Below are positions 41,619 through 51,041 of a stretch of DNA of 64,000 nt, one piece after another (position 1 is the first letter of the stretch; every line of letters starts with the position of its first letter). Under the pieces are notes generated by a model. That model worked only from the letters and a program-made list of their open reading frames with translations, searched no databases and was not told the origin of the DNA. Both the position numbers and the translations under genes were made by a program. The DNA lies in the NCBI GenBank assembly GCA_004293815.1, contig RDZD01000026.1:1-64000 (forward strand), in the 5' to 3' direction. Origin of the DNA: Cytophagales bacterium (GTDB taxonomy: Bacteria > Bacteroidota > Bacteroidia > Cytophagales > Bernardetiaceae).

Positions 41619-42548
41619 ATGAGCCTAGAAATTAAGAACTTAACCAAAATATATGGCACTCAAAAAGCTGTAGATGACATTTCCTTTATAGCTCCCAAAG
41701 GTGAAATTGTGGGTTTTTTAGGGCCTAATGGGGCAGGCAAGTCTACAACTATGAAAATCTCTACGGGTTTTTTGATGCCTTCAAGCGGCTCGGTTTCGGT
41801 GTGCGGAATCAATGTTCAACAAAACTCTCTGGCTGCCCGCCAGAAATTAGGATACTTGGCTGAGCACAATCCTTTGTATTTGGATATGTATGTTCCTGAT
41901 TATTTAAAGTTTTCGGCAGAACTACACAACATTAAGGGAGCTTTGTTCAAAACCAGACTCAAGGAGGTGATACAGCTTTGTGGTTTACAAGAAAGTCAAG
42001 GCAAGCTTATCGGTCAGCTTTCAAAAGGTTTTAGGCAGCGTGTAGGGCTGGCACAAGCTCTTATACACGATCCTGAAGTGCTGATATTAGATGAGCCCAC
42101 TACGGGCTTAGACCCCAACCAAATTTTTGAGATGAGGTCTGTTATTAAGCAAATTAGCTCTCAAAAAACAATTGTGTTTTCTACGCACATTATGCAGGAA
42201 GTTCAGGCACTTTGCCAACGTGTGGTCATTATCAACAAGGGAAAAATTGTTGCAAACTCTACGCTTCAGGACTTACAGGCCGAAACTAGCGGCAAGGCAC
42301 TCCTTGTTACCTTTGTAGAATCTATAGATACTGAAAAAATCATGGCATTGCAAGGTGTAAAGCGCGTTGAAGCACTCAAAGATGCAGCCAAACCCTTTAC
42401 ATACAAGTTGTTCCTTCATGCCGAGAGTCTTGACTTAAGAGCAGAGCTTTTTAAGCTGGCTGTGGCTGAAAACTGGACGCTTCTGGAGCAAAAAGAAATA
42501 GAAAACTCCTTGGAAAGCATCTTCAAAAAGCTGACAGAGAGTGCATAG
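41619..42548 (+). CDS. gldA: GldA-type gliding motility ABC transporter ATPase
   Basis: 309 residues, the usual length. Walker A GPNGAGKST near 36, Q-loop region with the GldA-like LAEHNPLYLDMYVPDYL near 85, an ABC signature reading LSKGFRQRVGLAQAL (LSKGF for LSGGQ, common in this family), Walker B VLILDEPTTGLDP, and the switch His in FSTHIMQE. In Flavobacteria GldA works with the membrane proteins GldF and GldG and is needed for gliding. gldFG are not in this window. A general ABC-2 exporter ATPase is the alternative, so the symbol is less sure than the family. Confidence 0.8.
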   Translation: MSLEIKNLTKIYGTQKAVDDISFIAPKGEIVGFLGPNGAGKSTTMKISTGFLMPSSGSVSVCGINVQQNSLAARQKLGYLAEHNPLYLDMYVPDYLKFSAELHNIKGALFKTRLKEVIQLCGLQESQGKLIGQLSKGFRQRVGLAQALIHDPEVLILDEPTTGLDPNQIFEMRSVIKQISSQKTIVFSTHIMQEVQALCQRVVIINKGKIVANSTLQDLQAETSGKALLVTFVESIDTEKIMALQGVKRVEALKDAAKPFTYKLFLHAESLDLRAELFKLAVAENWTLLEQKEIENSLESIFKKLTESA

Positions 42549-42582
42549 TTAGTACTACTTTTGGCTTTTTGAGAATAATCAG

Positions 42583-43167
42583 TTACGGGAATACAAGATT
42601 TTCTACCGTTTCGCAGATGATATGTCCCAGCATGATATGCGACTCTTGTATTCTGGGGGTGTCATTGGAAGGCACGCAGAAACAGTAATGGCATAAATCT
42701 CTCATTTTTCCGCCTGCCTGCCCTGTAAAACCAACCACAGTCATACCCACTTCTTTGGCTTTGAGAACTGCTTTGAGTATGTTGGGCGAGTTCCCGGATG
42801 TAGAAAAGGCTAAAAGCATGTCTCCCTTGCGCCCCATCCCCTGCACAGCTCGGGCATACACTTCATCATAGCTATAATCGTTGGCTACAGCGGTCATGTA
42901 AGAGGTATTGACGTGTAATGCCTCTGCAAAAAGGGCTGGCCTATTTTTATAAAAACGTCCACTGAACTCAGCTGCTAAGTGTTGGGCATCAGCAGCACTA
43001 CCACCATTACCACAGAAAAGAGCTTTCCCATTTTCAGAAGCTAGAACTTTGGCAAGTTCCACACATGTCTTTTCTAAGTCTGCAAGCAGAGTTGTATCGC
43101 TTAAAATGCGGTTTTTGGTGGCTATACTTTCCTCAATGATTTGTTTAAATCTTTCTTGGTGACTCAT
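42583..43167 (-). CDS. gmhA: Phosphoheptose isomerase GmhA
   Basis: 194 residues from the ATG at 43167 (MSHQERFKQII); four bases separate it from the stop of the dehydrogenase gene. SIS-fold motifs are FCGNGGSAADAQHLAAEF near 51, AFSTSGNSPN near 117 and the C-terminal QESHIMLGHIICE with metal/substrate His and Glu. It converts sedoheptulose-7-phosphate to D-glycero-D-manno-heptose-7-phosphate, the first step toward ADP-heptose for the lipopolysaccharide core or S-layer glycans. A GmhB-like phosphatase is encoded at 52009-52548. Confidence 0.93.
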   Translation of the reverse strand: MSHQERFKQIIEESIATKNRILSDTTLLADLEKTCVELAKVLASENGKALFCGNGGSAADAQHLAAEFSGRFYKNRPALFAEALHVNTSYMTAVANDYSYDEVYARAVQGMGRKGDMLLAFSTSGNSPNILKAVLKAKEVGMTVVGFTGQAGGKMRDLCHYCFCVPSNDTPRIQESHIMLGHIICETVENLVFP

Positions 43168-43171
43168 TACT

Positions 43172-43984
43172 TTATCGTGTTTTGAGAGGTGAATCTGGCT
43201 CTTTATGCATCGTGTCAAATACTTTTTTGTCCATCCAAACAGGAAACAACTTGTTCATCAACACAGTGAGTTTGCCTTGCTGGGTGAGCACAAGTAGTTT
43301 TTTACGTTTAAGAACCGCCTGAAAAATATGCTTAGCACACTCATCGGCACTCATCATAGCAGATTCGTCACGTGGCGACTCCGCTTGAGAAGAACCATCT
43401 TTGGTTAGAGCTGTTTGTCGAATATTGGAGGCCGTAAAGCCAGGAGCTACAGTCAAAACATTGACCTTTTGGTGCAACAACTCAGTGCGGAGAGCTTCCA
43501 AGAACCCATTTAGGGCAAATTTAGAGGCAGAGTAGGCCGTGCGGCCAGGCAAGCCTCTATAGCCTGCAATAGACGAAATACCCACCACAGTCCCCTTGCT
43601 TTCAATGAGATGAGGCAATGCGTATTTGGTGGCATACACCGCACCATAAAAGTTGATATCCATTACTTTTCGAATCACATCGAGATTCAACTCCTCAAAA
43701 ATAGCACGCATGGATATACCCGCATTGTTAATGAGTACGTCTATGCGCCCGAAATGTTTGAGAGTTTCATCTATCATGTACTGGTTGTCAGCCTCTACAC
43801 TAGCATCTGCTTTGAGCGCAAGAACTTTGATACCTGCATGAAAAAATTCTCTGAATGTGTCATCTAGCAGTTCCTGATTGCGCCCCGTAATAACAATGGA
43901 AGCACCTGCCTCGCCAAACACTTTAGCGCAAGCTTTCCCAATACCCGATGTGCCGCCTGTAACGATAACAACTCTTTTGTTCAT
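43172..43984 (-). CDS. Short-chain dehydrogenase/reductase
   Basis: 270 residues from the ATG at 43984 (MNKRVVIVTGGTSGIG); the longer frame starts at TTG. Classical SDR features: TGGTSGIGKA (NADP-type glycine loop), NNAGIS near 88, the catalytic Ser in GISSIAG and Tyr/Lys in YSASKFALNGF near 158. The C-terminal tail (KLTVLMNKLFPVWMDKKVFDTM) resembles membrane-associated SDRs such as DhrS7/YqjQ-like enzymes. Substrate unknown. It is followed four bases on by gmhA, so both are on one transcript. Confidence 0.9.
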   Translation of the reverse strand: MNKRVVIVTGGTSGIGKACAKVFGEAGASIVITGRNQELLDDTFREFFHAGIKVLALKADASVEADNQYMIDETLKHFGRIDVLINNAGISMRAIFEELNLDVIRKVMDINFYGAVYATKYALPHLIESKGTVVGISSIAGYRGLPGRTAYSASKFALNGFLEALRTELLHQKVNVLTVAPGFTASNIRQTALTKDGSSQAESPRDESAMMSADECAKHIFQAVLKRKKLLVLTQQGKLTVLMNKLFPVWMDKKVFDTMHKEPDSPLKTR

Positions 43985-44056
43985 GAGCTCTCTGATAATT
44001 GCCAAATGTGTTGCAATTAAGCCAATTGATTTGAGTTTTCAAAGCTATTTGTAAAA

Positions 44057-46681
44057 CTAGAGCTTGATAGCAATAACCGTGATATCGTCTCGCTGAGCGG
44101 CATCTTGCTGAAATTTGGCTAACTCGCCCACAAAGGTCTCCTTGAGCGAACTCATAGTGGTTTTTTCGGTATTCAGCAGCAGGTGTTTCATACGCGTAGA
44201 GCCAAATTTTTCTTTAGACGGATTATTTTGGTCTGCATAGCCGTCGGAGGCCAATATCAATAAATCATTTTTTTCTAGAGCCAAAGTCTGTTTACTGAAT
44301 CTCCGCTGCTGTTCTTTTTGCATGCCACCGATAGATTTTTTGTCGCCCTTAATTTCATGGACCTCACCATAAGGTGCAGGAACGACCAGTAGAGAACGCT
44401 TAGCTCCTGCAAAAAAGACTCTTTTTTGTTCATTAGGCGTATTTTCTATAGCACAAAGACAAACATCCATCCCGTCATCGTTGGCCATACCTGATTCTTT
44501 TTCTTGCTTTAAAGCTTTTCTCACCCCCAAGTGGAGTTTCTCGAGCACTACAGCAGGATCTTTTTCTTTATTCTGATTCACAATTTCATTGAGTAATGTG
44601 TTGCCTATCATGGACATAAACGCTCCAGGTACGCCGTGTCCAGTACAATCAATTGCCGCAATGAGAAGTGTGTTATCTATTTGGCTCAGCCAGTAAAAGT
44701 CGCCTGAGACCAAATCCTTGGGTTTGAACATGACAAAATAGTCTGAGCAAAAATGCATCAGTCTATCAGTACTGGGCAACACGGCCTGTTGTATTGCCTC
44801 ACCATATCGTATACTGTCCGTGATATTTTTATTTTTGCTCTCAATGATTTGGTAAGCATTGGCATTCTGTAGGGCAATAGAAGTATAGGTAGCTAGCGTT
44901 TTGAGCATAATCATGTTATTCTCAGAATATGCGAACTTATCATAGCTCTGAACGGTAATCAACCCCATCGTTTCATTGTCGGCAATAAGAGGGATATAAA
45001 TGAGCGATTGCGGGCTTTGGTTATTCTGAGCTGATATCTGCTCATCTTGATAGTTTTTATACTCAGTAAAAAGATCATTGACTAATATTTCTTTTTTCTG
45101 ACTCATACAAATATCTGCAAATGAGCCTTTCGTGCCTAGAGTCTGCACCAGTCCAGTGCGTTGCTCTATGCTGCCTTCTTTATTCTCCAAAAACTTGATA
45201 AACTCCAAGCGGTTATTTTTCTTATTCAGGATACCTACACCAAACCTATCCATATCCACCAGTGAGCGTACACCCGTATGAACAGTTTGTATGACAGACT
45301 CTACATCTAAAGAGGCCGTTATTTTTTGTCCTATTTCGCCCAGAACTTTTATATTGTTATAAGAAGATTCTATTTCATCTTTTTGCTTCTCAATATCGTC
45401 TTTCTGGTTAGAAATTTGTTCTTTTTGTACATTGATTTCGTTATTCTGCTTCGCCAAGAGTCTGTTTATTCTTTGCTGATTGATAAAAAAACCAATCATA
45501 ATAAGACAAACCAATACAGCCGCCGCCAGAAGCATGTTTTTATAAAATTGCTGCTGCTCCTCCAGCTGCTCATCAAGGGTAACCGCTCTTCCTTCCAGCT
45601 TCAAAAGCTGCTCTTTTTCTTTGATTTGTACATCAAGTTTGGCTATCTGTGTATTAATAGTAGTCACAGCGTCGCCCTTTAAGTTCTTGGCTTTGGCCAA
45701 ATTATTGCGCGCTTCGTTCAGGTAAGTGCCAGACTTTTGATAGTCTTCAGAATTATAGAGATCTTGAGCCACTCTGTAACAAGCTAGTGCAGCCTCATCG
45801 TATCTTTGCTCGCTTTGAAATAGATTAATAGCAGCTGTGTAATCTTTGAGAGCAGCACCTGATTTGCCATGCTTTATTTCCAAACTACCTTTAATCAGAT
45901 ATAAGTGGCACTTTAAGTAATTGTTTTTTTCTTTCTCTATCTCTTCTTTAAAGTAATCTAGAGCTTCATTGAGATAGGCAGGATCTTGCTTAGAGTCTTT
46001 ATATATTTGAAAATAAAGTTCAGATATCTTCCTATAGAGCACCACCCTGCCTTCAGGGGTTTTGAGCCGAGTAAAGCCGCTTTTCATAGTCATCATGGCT
46101 GTATCCGCAGAGCCTTTTTGCAGCCAGAGCGCAGCATAATCGTAGTAGGCTTGGGCTATGACCTCTGGCTTTTTGATACTTCCATAACTCAGAAAACGTT
46201 TATACTTATCTGCTGCCAACTCATATCTATTATTGACATAAGTCAAGCTTATTTTTGCCAACTTATTCGTAATCCCCAAAACAGCCCATTCGTTGTTGGC
46301 CATCATGTAAGGTACAATAGCATCTCTATAATAATCAACTGCTTTAGTGCGCCATTGACGGCCTGCATAGTCATCGCCTACTTTCTCGCAGGTAATGCCA
46401 AAATCATTATTGAGTTTAGAGATATCTATATTTGTGGCGAACCTTTCTTTATTGGTAGGAATTTTTCTATATTCTACTAGTGCTTCTTTAAAGTATTTAT
46501 GCGCAATTTCATACTTTTTGGTCTGCATATTGCCATACGCAAGATTGCTTAACCCTATAAATCTTTGACTAGGATTAGGCGAGAGCTTGGAAACTTCAGG
46601 ATCCTTAACTTGCTGCGCAAAGCTACCTTGAGTGATAAACACACAAAGGAGGCAGAAAGTAAGGACTTTCAACAGACTCAT
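44057..46681 (-). CDS. TPR-GAF membrane SpoIIE/PP2C phosphatase
   Basis: 874 residues: signal peptide 1-22 (GSFAQ), periplasmic TPR repeats about 35-335, coiled coil, a membrane helix about 380-400, a second coiled coil, a GAF domain about 445-610 (ITASLDVESVIQTVHTGV, then LIYIPLIADNETMGLITVQS), and a SpoIIE phosphatase about 650-874. The PP2C Asp motifs KPKDLVSGDFYWL, AIDCTGHGVPGAFM, LASDGYADQ and RDDITVIAI are intact. It senses an outside cue through TPRs and maybe an inside ligand through GAF. Its partner is not apparent. Same class as the genes at 12297 and 18325. Confidence 0.9.
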   Translation of the reverse strand: MSLLKVLTFCLLCVFITQGSFAQQVKDPEVSKLSPNPSQRFIGLSNLAYGNMQTKKYEIAHKYFKEALVEYRKIPTNKERFATNIDISKLNNDFGITCEKVGDDYAGRQWRTKAVDYYRDAIVPYMMANNEWAVLGITNKLAKISLTYVNNRYELAADKYKRFLSYGSIKKPEVIAQAYYDYAALWLQKGSADTAMMTMKSGFTRLKTPEGRVVLYRKISELYFQIYKDSKQDPAYLNEALDYFKEEIEKEKNNYLKCHLYLIKGSLEIKHGKSGAALKDYTAAINLFQSEQRYDEAALACYRVAQDLYNSEDYQKSGTYLNEARNNLAKAKNLKGDAVTTINTQIAKLDVQIKEKEQLLKLEGRAVTLDEQLEEQQQFYKNMLLAAAVLVCLIMIGFFINQQRINRLLAKQNNEINVQKEQISNQKDDIEKQKDEIESSYNNIKVLGEIGQKITASLDVESVIQTVHTGVRSLVDMDRFGVGILNKKNNRLEFIKFLENKEGSIEQRTGLVQTLGTKGSFADICMSQKKEILVNDLFTEYKNYQDEQISAQNNQSPQSLIYIPLIADNETMGLITVQSYDKFAYSENNMIMLKTLATYTSIALQNANAYQIIESKNKNITDSIRYGEAIQQAVLPSTDRLMHFCSDYFVMFKPKDLVSGDFYWLSQIDNTLLIAAIDCTGHGVPGAFMSMIGNTLLNEIVNQNKEKDPAVVLEKLHLGVRKALKQEKESGMANDDGMDVCLCAIENTPNEQKRVFFAGAKRSLLVVPAPYGEVHEIKGDKKSIGGMQKEQQRRFSKQTLALEKNDLLILASDGYADQNNPSKEKFGSTRMKHLLLNTEKTTMSSLKETFVGELAKFQQDAAQRDDITVIAIKL

Positions 46682-46840
46682 ACAATATATAAACTAGTAG
46701 TTAATAGGATAGTATACAGAATTAAAATAGAGACCTAAGCTTATTCATCTTTGATATTCACTTCGGAACATTTCTATTTACTGCAATTATAACTATAAAA
46801 AAACAAACTCCTATAAAAAAGTATGAGAAAAAATTATAAA

Positions 46841-46883
46841 AAATATAAAGCCTAGCCTTTTAACAAGACTAGGCTTTATATTT
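46841..46883 (-). terminator. Terminator of the T9SS cargo gene
   Basis: AAATATAAAGCCTAG (46841-46855) and CTAGGCTTTATATTT (46869-46883) form a perfect 15-bp stem with a 13-base loop, about 35 bases past the stop on the minus strand, followed there by T-rich sequence. Confidence 0.85.
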
Positions 46884-46917
46884 CAAACTATATTTTTAAT
46901 GCTTATAAGCAAAAAAA

Positions 46918-49014
46918 CTATTTTTGAATATTGACACGCTCTTGAACAATGCCGTTTGCGCTAAACACGCGCACTACGTACATACCGTTAGCAAGGTGGC
47001 TCAAATCCAACTCTGTTTGGAAAGCATCTATAGCTGATGCAGAATAAGATTTTTCAAACACCATTTGTCCCATAGCACTCACAACCTGAACATTCACATC
47101 TTTAGCTTGATTGCCATAAAGATTGACTCTGAATATACCATTGTTAGGATTAGGGAACACACCCATAGTCATTTCGCGACCCTTGCCATTCTGTCCGAGT
47201 ATGATAGAAGGACGAACAGTCACGATATTAGAATATTCACCACGGGCAGACGAAGGGTTGCCATTAGCATCGCCCAAAATAGGACGCACCACAAAAGAAT
47301 AGTCTGAACCATTTAACAACGCTGGTACAGTGTAGTTGGTTTCACGTGTAGTACCTACTAAAATCAATTGGGAAGACTCGTTGTAACCAAAGATTTCAAA
47401 ACCAGCGATGTTTTGAGTCGCAGTAGGAGCATTCCAGCTTAAAAATGCCTTTTCATTGCCCGCCTCACCAGTCAAAACTGGCGTGTATGGATCCACAAAG
47501 CCTGGTTCTGGAAGAGGAGAGGTTACTCTAATAACTTTAGTAGTTACACAAGGACCTGCATTGACTTCAAGTACATAGTCACCAGGAGAAAGTAAATCTA
47601 CTTCTTCTGCAGTGCTAAATGGAGCAAATGGATAAGCATCTTGACGGAACCACTTATAAGCGTAAGGAGAACCAGTAGTAGGAACTGCTGGCGTACCTTT
47701 TAAGCGAAGCGGCATAATAGCAGCACTGTCACCAATATACATTACAGGCAAGGTGGCTGTGGCTGGAACTAAACTAAGATCTGGCGACAAGTTGAAAGTT
47801 ACGACAATTTCGTCTTTAATAGGGCAAGGCGACCCGTCAGTAACTTCCACAGAATACAAGCCTGTTTCTGTAACTGTACGGAAGCGTGTAGTTACACCAT
47901 TGTCCCAAAGATAGTTCGTAAAACCAGGACCTGCATCTAGTACAAAACTTGTTTGGTTACAAACAATAACGTCATTGCCTAAATCTACTGTTTTGGCTTC
48001 CAAAAGAGCCTCTTCAAGCTGTGGCTCACCCATGATATAAATAAACGCAAAACGATCGCATTCACCTGGATCAAGATCTTTACATTTGAAGCCTATATTG
48101 ATAGCTTCATCATTTACACTAACTGCACCCAAAGTTTGAGTTAAGCCAAAAGCAGCTCCTTCTGCATTGTCCCAGTAAACCGAAGCATCATCAATTGTAC
48201 CAAAATTACCAAAATTGACACGTGCACGAGTATCGCGTGTACCCAAGCCCAAATAACAGCCACTAGTACCTGTGCCAGCACCAGGGTTGTCAGATACGCC
48301 CTCAACAAGTGCATCAGCGGTGGTGGGGCTACCTTGGAAAACAATACGGTTTTGTGTTGTAAAAGAGCCAAAACCACCCAATGCAAAGGCTGAGCTCACA
48401 TCATTATCAGGATCTACGTTTCTAGCATAAAATACATTGGTCATTGGCGCAGCGGTAGTATTGGTTAAAATAATCTCCGTCACAAAAAACGTCTTGTCTT
48501 TTCTAAAGAAAGAACGCTGGCGGACTGCCAAACCCGTAGGAGTAGTTCCTTGCCAAATAGCTTCTTGAGCACCATCGGGGGCAGTCGTCACAGACACCAT
48601 ACCACCAGGCACTTCGTTAAAAAAACAACCTTGGTCTGTGTTTGTAAAAGAGAGCGCGTCATGTTCTACAGTCCAGCCTTCTACTGGAGCACCTGGCACA
48701 AAATAGTCGCCACAAAAAAGAGGGTATAAAAGACCTGGCCCAGAAGCAGGCCCAGCCACATCCCAGCCGTTTTTAGGTACGTCGCACACAAACCCGACAG
48801 TCAAAGGAAAGCCTGCATTTCCATGATAAATACCCACAGGACCCGCACCAGGAAAGGTTACGGGTGGCCCGAAGTTGCCGCAAGGACCAGAAACACCTAC
48901 CTCAAGGAAGTCGCCTTGCATAAAGCCAGAGCCACCAAACAGCTGCGCTCGCACAGAGGATGCACCAAAAGCAGTTATGAGGATGAAGAGAAATAGAATT
49001 TTAAAATTTCGCAT
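46918..49014 (-). CDS. Secreted protein with T9SS (Por) C-terminal sorting domain
   Basis: 698 residues. Signal peptide 1-23 (SSVRAQ), a large N-terminal region about 25-340 with Asn/Gly-rich beta segments and several Cys (GPCGNFG, DLDPGECDRF), an Ig-like segment about 345-405 (CNQTSFVLDAGPG, then LYSVEVTDGSPC), a fibronectin-type III domain about 505-600, and the type A sorting domain about 625-698. The sorting domain shows GVFPNPNNGIFRVNL, VVSAMGQMVFEKS, and LDLSHLANGMYVVRV. It should cross the outer membrane by the PorK-N/SprA system and stay on the cell surface or be released. The role of the first 320 residues is unknown. The small secreted gene lies 60 bases upstream. Confidence 0.88.
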   Translation of the reverse strand: MRNFKILFLFILITAFGASSVRAQLFGGSGFMQGDFLEVGVSGPCGNFGPPVTFPGAGPVGIYHGNAGFPLTVGFVCDVPKNGWDVAGPASGPGLLYPLFCGDYFVPGAPVEGWTVEHDALSFTNTDQGCFFNEVPGGMVSVTTAPDGAQEAIWQGTTPTGLAVRQRSFFRKDKTFFVTEIILTNTTAAPMTNVFYARNVDPDNDVSSAFALGGFGSFTTQNRIVFQGSPTTADALVEGVSDNPGAGTGTSGCYLGLGTRDTRARVNFGNFGTIDDASVYWDNAEGAAFGLTQTLGAVSVNDEAINIGFKCKDLDPGECDRFAFIYIMGEPQLEEALLEAKTVDLGNDVIVCNQTSFVLDAGPGFTNYLWDNGVTTRFRTVTETGLYSVEVTDGSPCPIKDEIVVTFNLSPDLSLVPATATLPVMYIGDSAAIMPLRLKGTPAVPTTGSPYAYKWFRQDAYPFAPFSTAEEVDLLSPGDYVLEVNAGPCVTTKVIRVTSPLPEPGFVDPYTPVLTGEAGNEKAFLSWNAPTATQNIAGFEIFGYNESSQLILVGTTRETNYTVPALLNGSDYSFVVRPILGDANGNPSSARGEYSNIVTVRPSIILGQNGKGREMTMGVFPNPNNGIFRVNLYGNQAKDVNVQVVSAMGQMVFEKSYSASAIDAFQTELDLSHLANGMYVVRVFSANGIVQERVNIQK

Positions 49015-49074
49015 AATTTGTTTAGTAAATGTATTGCTTATAAGGTTAAGTCAAGTATCGTAACGAATCTTCCG

Positions 49075-49446
49075 TTAGCGAGGCATGGTGTTATATTTAC
49101 GAAAGAAGTTTTCTTGTTTTGTAGTGAGTATCGTGTTCCATTCCGCCACAGTCAGGGCAGTAGCGAGGTGTGCCTCTAAAGGATCAATTGTAACTGTGCC
49201 AGCCGCAAAGTTCACTGTGAAAACAAAAGTATTGCTACGGATAGCATCAAAAAATCTTTTTGCGCGTAGCTCAGAGGTAAAGCCCAAAGCTGTAATGCTA
49301 GCTGTATAAGAAGGCTGAAGCGGTGCGCTAGCATCCAGTGTAATTTGAAAATTAGAAGGATTGATTGTAGCTGTTTGGGCTTGTGCTACATGGCTATACA
49401 TAAAACCAACGAACACAAAACACAAAAGGCAAAGCAACTTTTTCAT
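49075..49446 (-). CDS. Small secreted protein, unknown function
   Basis: 123 residues with a clear signal peptide (MKKLLCLLCFVFVGFMYSHVAQAQT, cleaved near 24). The mature part of about 100 residues has alternating beta-like stretches (ATINPSNFQITLD, FVFTVNFAAGTVTIDPLEA) and an amphipathic end (TVAEWNTILTTKQENFFRKY). It has no sorting tail and no lipobox. I do not recognise a family; the size is like a small periplasmic ferredoxin-fold protein. A promoter with TAATTTTG and TTG lies upstream. It probably co-transcribes with the T9SS cargo gene 60 bases downstream. Confidence 0.7.
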   Translation of the reverse strand: MKKLLCLLCFVFVGFMYSHVAQAQTATINPSNFQITLDASAPLQPSYTASITALGFTSELRAKRFFDAIRSNTFVFTVNFAAGTVTIDPLEAHLATALTVAEWNTILTTKQENFFRKYNTMPR

Positions 49447-49502
49447 AGAAATATGTTGAATGATTGAAGATTAAGAACGAATACATCACGATTACAGACC
49501 CG

Positions 49503-49532
49503 CAAAATTAAGGACAATTTTTTAAATTACAA
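49503..49532 (-). promoter_or_regulatory. Promoter of the small secreted gene
   Basis: On the minus strand TTG (plus 49530-49532), 19 bases, TAATTTTG (plus 49503-49510). The ATG is about 55 bases downstream. Confidence 0.6.
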
Positions 49533-49725
49533 TACAGCAGCCTGTTTATTTTAAACAAAAACACACAAACTTTGAGTGAAGCAAGCTAGCAGAAGTTTTC
49601 TAATAGCTTTTGGATACACTCTAGTATTCCGCTTACAAACATAGGTTTATTTTATCCTTGACCCAATTTTTATACCACATTAAAAAAAGATATCAATAGC
49701 TCACCAGTTTATTTATATTTTGCGT

Positions 49726-49733
49726 TATTTTTG
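49726..49733 (+). promoter_or_regulatory. Candidate -7 element for lepB
   Basis: TATTTTTG followed by CGG fits TAnnTTTG; the upstream T-rich GTTTATTTATA is only a weak -33. lepB starts 85 bases on. Confidence 0.5.
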
Positions 49734-49817
49734 CGGATTGAATGCCCTTTGGATTTTCAAATCAAAAACTATTCATCACTTTTACTCTAAAAGGCCAACG
49801 CGCTTATATCAAGTATA

Positions 49818-50978
49818 ATGCTAGAACCCGAAACTATCAGTACTGACTCCAATAAAAAGCCCAAAAGCAAAATCCGTGAATGGTCTGATGCCATTGTGTT
49901 TGCCGTAGTGGCCGCCACACTCATTCGTTGGCTGTTTTTGGAAGCCTTCAAGATTCCTACTCCATCTATGGAAAAATCGTTGCTTGTTGGTGATTTTTTG
50001 TTTGTTAGCAAATTCCATTATGGTTCAAGAATTCCCAAAACCATTCTACAGCTTCCACTCACGCACCAAACCATTTGGGGTACTAGCATTCCTTCTTATT
50101 TAGATTGGATACAACTCCCAGATTTTAGGTTGCCTGGTCTTTCGGAAGTCAAACGAAACGATGTGGTGGTGTTTAACTTTCCACCAGAAGAGCAATATCC
50201 TATAGACCTTAAAACCAATTATATAAAGCGTTGTATTGCTCAAGCAGGCGACATTCTAGAGGTCAAAGAAGGCGATGCCTACGTGAATGGCAAGCTAGCA
50301 GATATGCCAGAAAAAATACAACATAGCTATTTGATAGTGTCTAAAGATATGCTGACCCCTAAATTTTTGTTGGAGCACAACATTACAGATTTAGAGCAGG
50401 TGGCTCCACTACAATATCAAAAATCTCTGAAACTTTGGAAAGAGCTTGATAAATACGACTCAACCGCCAATCACCCAGTTATGGTGGTTCATACCTCACC
50501 TGAAACAGCCAAAAAGCTTAAAAATTATGACTTTGTCTTGGATGTACTCAGGGTTATCAGACCAAAGGGTGTAGATGATGAGCGCGTCTTCCCTAAGCTG
50601 AAGGGCTTGGGCTGGTCTATGGACAATTATGGTCCAGTCACTATACCCAAAGCGGGTAGCAGGGTGGAAATTAACAGGCTCAATGCTGCGCTTTATGGCG
50701 AAATCATTAAAAAATATGAAGGAAACGATCAAGTAGAAATCAATGTAGAGGCAGGAAGTATCAAAATTGATGGTAACCAAATCAAAGATTATACGTTCAA
50801 ACAGAATTACTACTTTATGATGGGTGATAACAGGCATAACTCGCTTGACTCACGTTGCTGGGGCTTTGTTCCAGAGAATCATGTTGTAGGCAAAGGCTTT
50901 ATGATTTGGTGGTCGGTGGCACCGCCCAACGAAGAATCAGGTATACGATGGAATCGCATCTTTAATTTGATTCAATAA
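49818..50978 (+). CDS. lepB: Signal peptidase I
   Basis: 386 residues, longer than typical (about 250-320) because of a central insert of about 110 residues between box D and box E, as usual in Bacteroidetes. An N-terminal membrane helix (AIVFAVVAATLIRWLFL) is followed by the catalytic Ser50 in IPTPSMEKSL and general-base Lys137 in NYIKRCIAQAGD. Box E is FMMGDNRHNSLDSRCWG. The active site faces the periplasm and cleaves Sec and Tat signal peptides. First gene of a plus-strand run with the membrane protein (64 bases on) and the HAD phosphatase. Confidence 0.95.
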   Translation: MLEPETISTDSNKKPKSKIREWSDAIVFAVVAATLIRWLFLEAFKIPTPSMEKSLLVGDFLFVSKFHYGSRIPKTILQLPLTHQTIWGTSIPSYLDWIQLPDFRLPGLSEVKRNDVVVFNFPPEEQYPIDLKTNYIKRCIAQAGDILEVKEGDAYVNGKLADMPEKIQHSYLIVSKDMLTPKFLLEHNITDLEQVAPLQYQKSLKLWKELDKYDSTANHPVMVVHTSPETAKKLKNYDFVLDVLRVIRPKGVDDERVFPKLKGLGWSMDNYGPVTIPKAGSRVEINRLNAALYGEIIKKYEGNDQVEINVEAGSIKIDGNQIKDYTFKQNYYFMMGDNRHNSLDSRCWGFVPENHVVGKGFMIWWSVAPPNEESGIRWNRIFNLIQ

Positions 50979-51041
50979 CTTGAAGCTAGAATAAAATTTT
51001 TAACGCTTTTGTTGAGCAAAAAATGGCCAGTCAATTTTAGT

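Larger units (their letters stand above)
49447..49817. other. 371-base divergent gap
   Basis: Non-coding, between the small secreted gene (minus) and lepB (plus). It holds one promoter candidate for each direction. No repeat or RNA gene noticed. Confidence 0.6.

Noticed and set aside
45986-46480. 164-codon plus-strand frame inside the TPR-GAF-SpoIIE gene
   Set aside because: Antisense to the TPR repeats, which are clearly coding on the minus strand.
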